DNA of 64,000 nt from an uncultured Clostridia bacterium (lineage in GTDB: Bacteria; Bacillota; Clostridia; Peptostreptococcales; Anaerovoracaceae): NCBI GenBank assembly GCA_934255435.1, contig CAKQNZ010000001.1, forward strand, positions 5,135 to 69,134, given 5' to 3'. Positions 56,867 to 64,000 of the stretch are shown here, piece by piece. Every line of letters begins with the position of its first letter. Position 1 is the first letter of the stretch. The notes under the pieces are model-generated. The model saw only the letters and a program-made list of their open reading frames with translations, was not told where the DNA came from and did no database searches. The position numbers and the translations under genes were made by a program.

Positions 56867-56959
56867 TCCGGAAATATCGAAAACGATATTTCCTGCATAA
56901 TAAAAACAATCAGCGATGGCCACCAACGCTTATGCTCCAGGCTGGCAGCGGAGTATAAT

Positions 56960-57278
56960 GGGTCGTAATGGCTCGGTTTAAATCCAAAAACGTCCCTTTC
57001 CACCGGCCTGCCCAGGACCAGCGCAGCACATCAAGCTGACGGCCTCTCCATTTGGGTCGTTATGGCTCATTTCTTTCACAAAAACGTCCCTTTCCACGGG
57101 TTCGCCCGGTGCCAGCGCAGCACATCAAGCCGGTGACCTTTCCACATGGGTCGTAATAGCTCGTTTCATACCAAAAAACGTCCCTTTCCACCGGCCTGCC
57201 CAGGACCAGCGCAGCACATCAAGCTGACGGCCTCTCCATTTGGGTCGTTATGGCTCATTTCTTTCACAAAAACGTCCC
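56960..57278. repeat. array of four 37-bp elements, period 94, with 188-bp superperiod
   Basis: Elements start at 56960, 57054, 57148 and 57242; each 37 bp with left GGGTCGTAAT or GGGTCGTTAT and right AAAACGTCCC. Linkers 1 and 3 are nearly identical (TTTCCACCGGCCTGCCCAGG...), as are 2 and 4 (TTTCCACGGGTTC...), and elements 2 and 4 are identical in sequence, so the array arose by duplication of a 188-bp dimer. Between two convergent genes. Confidence 0.92.
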
Positions 57279-57359
57279 TTTCCACGGGTTCACCCGGTGC
57301 CTGCGCAGCACAACAGGCAGTTCCTGTCATCGCTCGACTCCATCGTTCTCTCTGTTTCC

Positions 57360-58310
57360 TCAGCGGCCTGTCATATAGCTGAGGGCTTCACCGATATCTG
57401 CATCTATACAGATGGAGCGCTTTGCTATATCTGCCGGTGCTCCGGCTTCTCCGTAGTTGATGCAGGCGTATACAGCCTCACGGTTTGCGGCGGTCATTTT
57501 CCAGAACGGATATTTTATTATCACCGGAGTGTTTCCGCCAACCCCCAGCTCCAGATAGACTACTCTACCTTTCCTGTGCTTTTTCACGAAATCGCTGTAT
57601 CTGGCGGCGGCTTCATGCCAGCCGCTGTCCTCAACAAAAGTTCCGTCTGCCCTGAGATTCATCGTCATCGGTCTGCCGCACTTCGGGCAGATCGGCACAA
57701 GCTCAGGCGATATGCTCATAGAAACGCTGCCATCGCTGCACAATTCTCCATTTTCATCAATGGAAAATCCCTGGGACCGGAGCATTTGCATAACGATATC
57801 ACGATTGTCGTATGTCTCCTTGTGACATGGTTTCGAACACTGCCATAGTCCATAATCGCCCTGGGTGTAAAAAAGCCGCTGCTTGTCGAATCCTGCTTTC
57901 TGGAAACAATGATCCACATTTGTAGTCAGCACGAAATATTCCTTGCCTCGAACCAGTTCCAGCAGGTCGTCGTAAACCGGTTTCGGTGCACTCATATAGC
58001 GGTTTATCCATATATAGCGGCTCCAGTATGCCCAGTATTCCTCCAGTGTCCTGTAGGAATAGAAACCTCCGTAATACATATTCTCGAAACCGTATTTCGC
58101 ACTGAAGTCAGAAAAATACCGCCTGAACCTTTCCCCGGAGTAGGTGAACCCTGCCGATGTGGAAAGGCCGGCACCTGCTCCGATCACAACAGCGTCCGCC
58201 TGCTCTGTCAGCTGCTTCAGACTGCCTGCAAGCACAGCGTTCTCTCCGCATGACCTGGCATCTTCAGCCATTTTCCTGCACTCATCCCAGCAGCTTGCTG
58301 TAGATATCAT
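57360..58310 (-). CDS. class M sirtuin (SirTM), protein ADP-ribosyltransferase type
   Basis: 316 residues. Sirtuin NAD fold: AVVIGAGAGLSTSAGFTYSG and VLTTNVDHCFQKAGFD; where ordinary sirtuins have the catalytic His, this one reads YTQGDYGLWQC, the Gln-containing form of class M sirtuins. Zinc Cys pairs: CSKPC and CPKCGRP. Class M enzymes ADP-ribosylate a lipoylated GcvH-like carrier in pathogens, and they are coded next to a macrodomain that removes the mark, as here. Start at 58310 overlaps the macrodomain gene by 29 bp, so the two are coupled. GcvH-L and LplA2 genes are absent nearby. Confidence 0.85.
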   Translation of the reverse strand: MISTASCWDECRKMAEDARSCGENAVLAGSLKQLTEQADAVVIGAGAGLSTSAGFTYSGERFRRYFSDFSAKYGFENMYYGGFYSYRTLEEYWAYWSRYIWINRYMSAPKPVYDDLLELVRGKEYFVLTTNVDHCFQKAGFDKQRLFYTQGDYGLWQCSKPCHKETYDNRDIVMQMLRSQGFSIDENGELCSDGSVSMSISPELVPICPKCGRPMTMNLRADGTFVEDSGWHEAAARYSDFVKKHRKGRVVYLELGVGGNTPVIIKYPFWKMTAANREAVYACINYGEAGAPADIAKRSICIDADIGEALSYMTGR

Positions 58311-59055
58311 AGTCTTTTTCTTTAAAAACATTGAAAATCACCTCCGGACTGTCCGGATTTTCCATCATAAATTCTTTCACTGTCGTCACAGCGATCTCTG
58401 CCGCAGCGTCATCAGGGAAATGGAATTCCCCTGTGGAAATGCAGCAGAACGCAACACTGCCAAGACCCTTTTCCATTGCAAGCTCAAGGCATGACCTGTA
58501 ACAGCCAGCCAGCAGCTTCCGATCCTTTTTCGTAAGTCTGCCATGCACTATCGGTCCCACTGTATGCAGTACATAACGGCACGGCAGGTTGAAAGCCTCC
58601 GTTATCTTTGCTTTTCCGGTCTTTTCCTCGTGACCCTGCTGCTGCATCATCTCTGCACAGGTGTTTCGCAGCTGCACTCCACTGAAAGTATGGATGCAGT
58701 TGTCTATACATCTGTGGTTCGGATGATAGCAGCCGGTCATGCCGCTGTTGGCAGCATTTACGATGGCATCGCATCTGAGTGTGGTGATGTCGCCCCGCCA
58801 CAGGTATATTTTATCCTGCAAAGGTTCCAGCTCCCAGATATCTGTGATACCTTTCTGCTGCAGCTCCTCCTGCAGATATTCATCCTGCACTTCCAGAAAA
58901 TCCGGTGCAGCCGGCGCCGGCATACGCACATTCATCAGACCTCTCAGCAGATACCTCTGCTCGTCAGCATCCTCAGGGATCTCCATGCCTCTGTACCTGC
59001 TGCTTTCCGCTATCAGCTGTTTTATGAGCCACACCCGTCTTTCTCTCTGTTCCAT
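58282..59055 (-). CDS. zinc-dependent macrodomain ADP-ribosylhydrolase
   Basis: 257 residues. An N-terminal helical extension (about 1-75) precedes a macrodomain with ITTLRCDAIVNAANSGMTGC and the zinc motif GCYHPNHRCIDNCIH (about 127-141) specific to the Zn-macro group (SauMacro/SpyMacro type). CRYVLHTVGPIVHGRLTKKD and CCISTGEFHFPDDAAAEIAV close the ADP-ribose pocket. Removes ADP-ribose from proteins; the partner writer is the SirTM gene downstream. GGAGG eight bases before the ATG at 59055. Confidence 0.9.
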   Translation of the reverse strand: MEQRERRVWLIKQLIAESSRYRGMEIPEDADEQRYLLRGLMNVRMPAPAAPDFLEVQDEYLQEELQQKGITDIWELEPLQDKIYLWRGDITTLRCDAIVNAANSGMTGCYHPNHRCIDNCIHTFSGVQLRNTCAEMMQQQGHEEKTGKAKITEAFNLPCRYVLHTVGPIVHGRLTKKDRKLLAGCYRSCLELAMEKGLGSVAFCCISTGEFHFPDDAAAEIAVTTVKEFMMENPDSPEVIFNVFKEKDYDIYSKLLG

Positions 59056-59339
59056 GTCACGACCTCCATTCATCATCTGCGATACTTCCAAAGTGCTCTG
59101 GCATGAGCGTAGATCCATATTTCCAGATATATCTGATCTGATACTATATCCGAAGTTCACCGGTTTTGCAAGCCGGACCAGACTTCCCGCTGAAAGGGTT
59201 TCAGACAAACTGCTTCTGAAATCACTGTTCCCTACTGCACAGCCCGGACTTTTCAGAAAATACCGGCCACCGCCTTATGAAAATCACTCTCGCCAGCCCC
59301 ACCATCAGTATGGTCATATTATACACTAAAAAGGCACTG

Positions 59340-59800
59340 CAGTGAGATCCCGGGCAGCTCGAACTGTAGAAAGTCGCCAGCTCTCCCGGAGAGGCAATGG
59401 CGATCTGCTTGGGAAAACAGAGCAGTAAATTTCTTTCAGGCTGAAGCCTGAGGAAATCGCCTGTTCATCCTAAAAGATCACTGTGATCCACTCGTAAAAC
59501 AATGTAGCATGGTCGCAGGCTAAAGAATGAGTGCAGTAAGCATTGCATAGGACCTTTCACAACTCGCAAGTCCATTGGAATAACGCACCTTCGGTGCTCC
59601 GACTCGCTTTGCTCCCTGCTGTCACATTTTCCGGGCCTGCTGAGGCTGGGGAAAATCCTCAGGTCTCCAGGCGCAACCGAAGGCGTAGGAGTGAGCGCCA
59701 GCGAATGATGCCTTTCTGTCCGAAGAACCGTAAGGTGATTCGCAAGACAGAACGGACAGCAACGAACGCAGCGAGCGTTGCCTTTTACTTTCCTGTGTTT
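59340..59800. repeat. mosaic hairpin block, copy 4, 460 bp without a gene
   Basis: Micro-palindromes in series: TTTCAGGCTGAAGCCTGA, GATCACTGTGATC, GCACCTTCGGTGC, CTGAGG pairs, then the shared modules CTTTCTGTCCGAAGAACCG and AACGGACAGCAACGAACGCA ending in GCGAGCGTTG. The order differs from the other blocks. Noncoding. Confidence 0.75.
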
Positions 59801-59803
59801 TCC

Positions 59804-60199
59804 CTAAAACTCATATGGTGGTTCGCCGGAAAAGTCTGCTATCACACCATGCGGTGATTCCAGATAGAACACTTCAAAAATCGGGTTGTCTGCGGATTCA
59901 TACTGACCTTTCACTATAGGATTCAGCATGCACATTTCCTTTGCAGCCATGTTATTTTCGAAAACGGCTTTACCGTGCAGTCTCAGCCATGCATATGACG
60001 GGCTCGATACTGAAACCTCGATTTCCGGGTTCTCCTGCATATCCTTGTAGACTTCTTTGGTATTGTTAGTACAGAACCAGAGCCTTCCATCAAGCTCCCC
60101 TGCGAACATGAACGGACGACACTTTGCTTTACCGTCACGACCTACTGTTGCCAGATACTGTACCGGATTTTCTTTTAAAAACTCTGTTACTCTTTTCAT
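59804..60199 (-). CDS. pyridoxamine 5'-phosphate oxidase-fold flavoprotein
   Basis: 131 residues, split-barrel fold: VTEFLKENPVQYLATVGRDGKAKCRPF, LWFCTNNTKEVYKDMQENPEIEV and AWLRLHGKAVFENN are typical of small FMN- or F420-like binding proteins of the PNPOx group seen in anaerobes. Probably a flavin reductase or NimA-like protein; substrate unknown. Start at 60199 (MKRVTEF), GGAGG eight bases before. Two TTGTAA...TTACAA operators lie upstream, and an Rrf2 regulator gene comes next on the same strand. Confidence 0.85.
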   Translation of the reverse strand: MKRVTEFLKENPVQYLATVGRDGKAKCRPFMFAGELDGRLWFCTNNTKEVYKDMQENPEIEVSVSSPSYAWLRLHGKAVFENNMAAKEMCMLNPIVKGQYESADNPIFEVFYLESPHGVIADFSGEPPYEF

Positions 60200-60308
60200 T
60201 GTTGTTACCTCCATAAGTTACTGCCAGGCAGCCCCGGCTTACCCTCCGGCGATCTGAACGAAAACACTTCCTGATACTCCGGATGTGTTCTTCAGATACT
60301 GGTTTTAG

Positions 60309-60371
60309 TTGTAATGCTCTTCATTACAATCAGATATTATCACCGTTTTATTGTAATGTCAATAGTTACAA
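60309..60371. promoter_or_regulatory. paired TTGTAA-N9-TTACAA operators
   Basis: Two 21-bp dyads, 60309-60329 (TTGTAATG with CATTACAA, 5-bp centre) and 60351-60371 (TTGTAA and TTACAA). They are exactly 42 bp apart, i.e. four helical turns, upstream of the PNPOx gene. The neighbouring Rrf2 protein is the obvious candidate binder. Confidence 0.7.
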
Positions 60372-60460
60372 CAAAAATATTTTCACTTAACATTTGCTAT
60401 CAAAAAAGCTGTGCGGACCTATATCATCCCACAGCTTTCTGTTCATCCGGAACTTTTAGT

Positions 60461-60895
60461 TCAGTCTTTTATATATTTTCCAGCGTCTTTCATGACATCC
60501 GCAAGGGTTATAGACGCCAGCTCCCTTTCCATGGCGTCCTGCACCTGCCGCAGCCTGCCGTCCAGGATATTGTGTATGTTTCTACCTACCGGACATTCCG
60601 GGTTTGGGTTCTCATGAAAATGAAACAGTGCATTTTCCCCGACGCAGTCTACCGCTCTGTATATATCAAGAAAAGTGATTTGAGCCAGTGGTTTCGGTAT
60701 GGATGCTCCTCCGGATCCTCTGGCGACCTCTACAAGTCCCGCCGCTTTCAGCTGCCCCAGTATCCTCCGGATCACTACCGGATTGACACTGGTACTGCCT
60801 GCCAGAAAATCACTCGTTACCTTGTATTCATTTCCAAATGTATCTATACATGCGAATATATGTACTGCCAGTGTGAATCTGCTTGAAATCTGCAT
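60461..60895 (-). CDS. Rrf2-family transcriptional regulator
   Basis: 144 residues. Winged helix: MQISSRFTLAVHIFACID, VNPVVIRRILGQLKAAGLVE, VARGSGGASIPKPL. Only one Cys (ECPVG, about 104) in the region where IscR-type members carry three cluster Cys, so it is more like YwnA/NsrR-simple forms without a full Fe-S site. Likely represses the PNPOx gene on the same strand through the 60309-60371 operators. Confidence 0.9.
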   Translation of the reverse strand: MQISSRFTLAVHIFACIDTFGNEYKVTSDFLAGSTSVNPVVIRRILGQLKAAGLVEVARGSGGASIPKPLAQITFLDIYRAVDCVGENALFHFHENPNPECPVGRNIHNILDGRLRQVQDAMERELASITLADVMKDAGKYIKD

Positions 60896-60952
60896 ACAAA
60901 ATCTCCTTTTCTTCTTACCGCCTGGCTGCCCATGCTGCCTTTATTTCGGGTG

Positions 60953-61315
60953 TTCGTCCCTGTTGGGACGTTTTTGCAACTTTCCATCGCTCTTTCGTCC
61001 CTTTTCAGCTCATGAACTGCTCTCGCAGCTGCCTTGGACCCGAGCGTTCGTCCCTGTTGGGACGTTTTTGCAGCTTTTCATCGCTCCTTCGTCCCTTTTC
61101 AGCTCAAGGACTGCTCTCGCAGCTGCCTTGGACCCGAGCGTTCGTCCCTGTTGGGACGTTTTTGCAGCTTTTTATCGCTTTTTCGTCCCTTTTTGGCTTA
61201 AAATCTGCTCTCGCAGCTGCCTTAAACTCGAGCGTTCGTCCCTGTTGGGACGTTTTTGCAACTTTCCATCGCTCTTTCGTCCCTTTTCAGCTCAAGGACT
61301 GCTCTCGCAGCTGCC
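60953..61315. repeat. four tandem 94-bp repeats with 37-bp elements and terminator-like hairpins
   Basis: Unit starts at 60953, 61047, 61141 and 61235 (period exactly 94). Each unit opens with CGTCCC-TGTT-GGGACG-TTTTT, a terminator-like hairpin, whose right arm is also the left end of a 37-bp element (starts 60965, 61059, 61153, 61247) ending TTTCGTCCC. Units also share CTGCTCTCGCAGCTGCC. Copies are 80-95 % alike, the third being most different. Here GGGACG is fully complementary to CGTCCC, unlike GGGTCG elsewhere. Confidence 0.95.
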
Positions 61316-61349
61316 GCAACACTGCTCCGGGTACTTTACCCGCCAAAAC

Positions 61350-62228
61350 TCAGTCATCGTTCCTGCAATCCAGGTATTCCAGGAATTTTTTCATAGCCGC
61401 CGAGGCTGTCTGCATATCTTTCATCACGATCCCAATAGTGCGATACGCTGGGTAGTCCAGCGGTTTGACTACCACATCATATGCTATTCTACGCAGTATC
61501 AGCTCCGGCAGTATCCCGATACCCATTCCCTGCTCTACCATAGACATAATGGCGTAATCGTCCCATGTGGTGAATTTGATATCCGGTTCGAGACCATGCT
61601 CATCGAATATCATTGAAACTTCTGCCTTGCCGCCTTTTTCCAGCAACATGAAAGGATCCTTTTCCAAAGCTTTCACCGGAAAGACCGGTTCGTTTTCCAG
61701 TGGGTGCCCCTTGGGGATAACTGCCATAAGTTCATCTTTCTCGAGCTCGATGACTTCAAAGCCGTCGTCCACCGGCAATGGCAGGAATCCGAAATCAACA
61801 CGTCCTTCAGATATCCAGTGCCGTATCTCCCGATAGTCACCCAGAAGCATCTCATAATCGATGTTGGGATAATCCCTGCAGAAAGCTCTGATGATCTTCG
61901 GCAGCCAGTGGGTCGCTACGCTGGAAAAAGTCCCGATCCTGATTATACCCGACTGCAGTCCGTTGAGGTCGTCTACCTGCTCCTGCAGCCTGTTGAACTC
62001 TTTGCAAAGCTGCCTCGCATAAGGCAGCAGCCGTACCCCGTCAGAAGTCAGCCTGATACCGGTACGGTCCCTTTCCATAAGAGTCAGATGGCACTCCCGC
62101 TCAAGGTCGGATATCATCCGGCTTATGCCGGACTGCGAGTAATCAAGTGCCTCCGCTGCCTTGGAAAAGCTCCCCAGCTCCACTGTAGTAACAAATGCTA
62201 TATATTTCTGCATATTTGCATCTATCAT
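61350..62228 (-). CDS. LysR-family transcriptional regulator
   Basis: 292 residues. Helix-turn-helix ELGSFSKAAEALDYSQSGISRMISDLE at the N-terminus, then a two-lobed effector domain (SGIIRIGTFSSVATHWLPKI, GHPLENEPVFPV). Divergent from the EamA-type exporter gene 113 bp away, which it probably regulates. GAGG is 11 bases before the ATG at 62228; a second ATG at 62213 is possible. Confidence 0.92.
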   Translation of the reverse strand: MIDANMQKYIAFVTTVELGSFSKAAEALDYSQSGISRMISDLERECHLTLMERDRTGIRLTSDGVRLLPYARQLCKEFNRLQEQVDDLNGLQSGIIRIGTFSSVATHWLPKIIRAFCRDYPNIDYEMLLGDYREIRHWISEGRVDFGFLPLPVDDGFEVIELEKDELMAVIPKGHPLENEPVFPVKALEKDPFMLLEKGGKAEVSMIFDEHGLEPDIKFTTWDDYAIMSMVEQGMGIGILPELILRRIAYDVVVKPLDYPAYRTIGIVMKDMQTASAAMKKFLEYLDCRNDD

Positions 62229-62341
62229 TTATCCGTTTACCTCATTTAACGCATGTGAAATATTTGCTTTTCATATAATATCATTTCTGATAGGATTTAA
62301 CAAGTCATATGACAAAAGAATCCAGCAATCGAGGTGACTAT

Positions 62342-63403
62342 ATGAACAAAGCACGTACAAAATTTATTTCAGGTCTGATACTTTTCGGTCTGAACGGAAT
62401 AATTTCAAGCAGGATAATACTTTCCAGCACGGATATCGTGTTCTACAGGGCACTGACAGGCAGCTTTTTCCTTATTCTGCTGTGTCTGTATCAGTTCAGA
62501 AGCGGCAGACATCTCAGATATGATGCCGAGCGGCAGGTCTTTGCACCGGCAGCCGCAGCTCATGGCACATCCATACGGAAATCAGATGGTGAGGGTTCCC
62601 AAAGCTCCCTCGTTCCGCAGCAGTTCACTCACCACATCTGGGACAGACCCCGGCAGCTGGCTGCAGTCGTAATGTCCGGAATTTCCATGGGACTCAGCTG
62701 GCTGTTCCTTTACGAAGCCTACCGGCGCATAGGCGTAGGGCTGTCATCCATCACATATTACTGCGGTCCGGTCATCGTCATGATGCTTTCTCCGCTGGTG
62801 TTCCGCAGCAGGCTGACTGGCAGACAGATCATCTGCTTCGCCGCTGCATTTGCAGGAATCCTGATGGTTTCTCTGCCGGGAGTGACAGGAGATGCAAAGG
62901 TCGATGCTTTCGGTCTGGTCTGCGGGCTCGCTTCCGCTCTGCTCCATGCGCTGATGGTCATATTCACAATGAAAGCCCCGGACATCACTGGCATGGCCAA
63001 CTCTGCCATACAGCTGGCGGTCAGTTTCATCACGGTGGCTCTGCCGGCAGCAGCTGTCTGGCTGATCTGTGCAGCAGGCCACGGTCCCGGTCCGCTGGCG
63101 GCAGTATTCGGAAGCAGCCTTGTTCTCCCGGCTGGTCCCCAGCAGTGGTTCTGGGTGCTCTTCCTCGGTATCGTGAACACCGGCGTAGGCTGCTGGCTTT
63201 ATTTTTCCAAGATCGCTGCACTGCCTGTGACCACGGTGTCGATACTGGGCTATCTGGAGCCATTGTCAGCAGTTTTCTTTGCAGTGCTCCTGCTCGACGA
63301 ATCCATGACCGTCTGGGAATGGGTCGGTGCAGCAATGATACTCGGCAGCGCTGCGATATCCGACCTTGGAACCAGCCGGAGCAAAGATACAGGCAACGGC
63401 TGA
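62342..63403 (+). CDS. EamA/DMT-family transporter
   Basis: 353 residues, ten predicted helices in two EamA halves: FISGLILFGLNGIISSRI at the start, ISMGLSWLFLYEAYRRIGVGLSS, and the C-terminal half ending TTVSILGYLEPLSAVFFAVLLLDE. A 60-residue hydrophilic loop after helix 2 (about 50-105) is longer than usual for the family. Members export amino acids or metabolites. ATG at 62342 with GAGG five bases upstream. Partner of the divergent LysR regulator. Confidence 0.88.
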   Translation: MNKARTKFISGLILFGLNGIISSRIILSSTDIVFYRALTGSFFLILLCLYQFRSGRHLRYDAERQVFAPAAAAHGTSIRKSDGEGSQSSLVPQQFTHHIWDRPRQLAAVVMSGISMGLSWLFLYEAYRRIGVGLSSITYYCGPVIVMMLSPLVFRSRLTGRQIICFAAAFAGILMVSLPGVTGDAKVDAFGLVCGLASALLHALMVIFTMKAPDITGMANSAIQLAVSFITVALPAAAVWLICAAGHGPGPLAAVFGSSLVLPAGPQQWFWVLFLGIVNTGVGCWLYFSKIAALPVTTVSILGYLEPLSAVFFAVLLLDESMTVWEWVGAAMILGSAAISDLGTSRSKDTGNG

Positions 63404-63445
63404 GCCGAAGCCGCAGGAGTGAGCGATATCAAACGTTGCCTGTCT
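63404..63445. repeat. fragment of the mosaic AGCCG...GCAGGAGTGAGCG module
   Basis: GAGCCGAAGCCGCAGGAGTG follows the EamA stop codon and continues to AAACGTTGCC. It is a shortened form of the module found at 17.0, 25.3, 56.5 and 59.7 kb. Confidence 0.6.
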
Positions 63446-63459
63446 GAACAGGCTGTGTG

Positions 63460-64000
63460 CTATTTTTCTTTTTCTTCTTCGCCTATGCCAAGAGCTGCTA
63501 CCGCTTTGTCGAGCTCTGCTCTGATCTTTATGTGCTGCGGACATGCCTGCTCGCACTTGCCGCATTTGATGCATTTATCAGCAGTTGCTTTGCCGTGACC
63601 GCCTACCAGCCAGTTTTCCTGATGCACTGCTGCAGCTTTGTCGCTGTAAAGTGTCAGGCAGTTCATTGCTGTTAATGTGCCTGATATGCCGATATTCTCA
63701 GGACAGACCTTTGCGCAGTAATCACATGTAGTACATGGTACCAGCGGGATCCTGGCCAGCTCTTCCTGTGCCTTTGCGATGATCTTTCTCTGTGCGTCTG
63801 TGAGGCCTTTGAAATCTTTCATGTAGGACAGATTATCTTCCATCTGCTCCACGTTGCTCATGCCAGAAAGCACTGTGATGATGCCGTCCAGATCAGCTGC
63901 AAAACGCATAGCCCATGATGCTACTGATGAATCCGGCTCTGCCTTTTTGAAAACTTCCGCTACTGATTCAGGCGGTGTTGCCAGCATTCCACCTTTCACC
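63460..64000 (-). CDS. aldo/keto reductase with C-terminal 2[4Fe-4S] ferredoxin domain, partial
   Basis: The last about 180 residues; the N-terminus lies beyond the window edge. The end of the aldo/keto barrel is seen (SSVASWAMRFAADLDGIITV, SGMSNVEQMEDNLSYM), followed by ferredoxin motifs CTTCDYCAKVCP and CIKCGKCEQACPQHI. This is the Fe-S aldo/keto reductase type common in clostridia. Substrate unknown. Confidence 0.9.
   Translation of the reverse strand, partial: VKGGMLATPPESVAEVFKKAEPDSSVASWAMRFAADLDGIITVLSGMSNVEQMEDNLSYMKDFKGLTDAQRKIIAKAQEELARIPLVPCTTCDYCAKVCPENIGISGTLTAMNCLTLYSDKAAAVHQENWLVGGHGKATADKCIKCGKCEQACPQHIKIRAELDKAVAALGIGEEEKEK

Noticed and set aside
56960-57278. CRISPR array
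   Set aside because: Repeats are the ends of the elements with very short arms, both interior and linker vary, element copies are repeated, and no cas genes are present.
60699-61616. Long plus-strand frame over the 94-bp repeats
   Set aside because: 94 is not a multiple of three, so each copy is read in a different frame; it overlaps the real rrf2 and lysR genes on the other strand.

Overview
The window is about 64 kb from a bacterium of the Clostridia (Bacillota). Evidence: strong AGGAGG-type ribosome sites, a T-box leader, spoIIE (an endospore developmental phosphatase), the spoIIE-tilS-ftsH and prfA-tsaC-rpiB-upp neighbourhoods typical of Firmicutes, and enzymes of an anaerobic amino-acid-fermenting life style (threonine deaminase with RidA, a biotin-dependent decarboxylase set, several APC permeases, agmatinase). 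The family cannot be fixed from sequence alone; an Anaerovoracaceae-like or related amino-acid-fermenting clostridium is my inference. No rRNA, tRNA, CRISPR array, intact insertion sequence or prophage was seen.

Layout. 0-12.5 kb: an ArsC/Spx-like thioredoxin-fold protein, a half-size Na+/Ca2+ exchanger, MntP, ridA-ilvA, a broken YczE-like gene, a membrane LuxR regulator, a saccharopine-dehydrogenase-like enzyme followed by its own APC permease, a MerR regulator and an MFS transporter. 12.5-21 kb: a deletion scar joining two divergent broken genes (amidohydrolase and LuxR), a tyrosine-type T-box leader in front of an acyl-CoA ligase, and two more APC permeases. 21-31 kb: a minus-strand housekeeping block (coaX-dus-prfA-tsaC-rpiB-upp-tyrS), preceded by a carboxyltransferase/OadG/biotin-carrier operon. 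32-44 kb: an EAL protein with a coupled small ORF, glyA, ftsH-pucR, tilS, spoIIE. 44-55 kb: tatD with a large insertion, a DUF134-NifX fusion, metG, an EFR1 flavodoxin-ferredoxin, a cytidylate-kinase-like protein, and a YjiH transporter plus agmatinase operon divergent from a LysR regulator. 55-64 kb: a MerR-box-driven flavodoxin with a long structured leader, a class M sirtuin plus zinc macrodomain pair, a PNPOx-fold protein with its likely Rrf2 regulator, a LysR/EamA divergent pair, and a ferredoxin-type aldo/keto reductase cut by the window edge.

The most unusual content is between the genes. Seven intergenic sites carry 23 copies of a 37-bp element with short inverted ends and a variable interior. 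Except for one isolated copy, the elements sit in arrays with a start-to-start spacing of 94 bp (one pair 93; in one array 83, 105, 83, where any two steps sum to 188). All spacings are whole numbers of DNA helical turns. Three kinds of end sequence occur, sometimes mixed in one element, yet the 37-bp length and spacing are kept. I know of no described repeat class with these properties. A second, different class of mosaic intergenic blocks made of swapped micro-hairpin modules is also present; one such block sits where prmC is normally found between prfA and tsaC.
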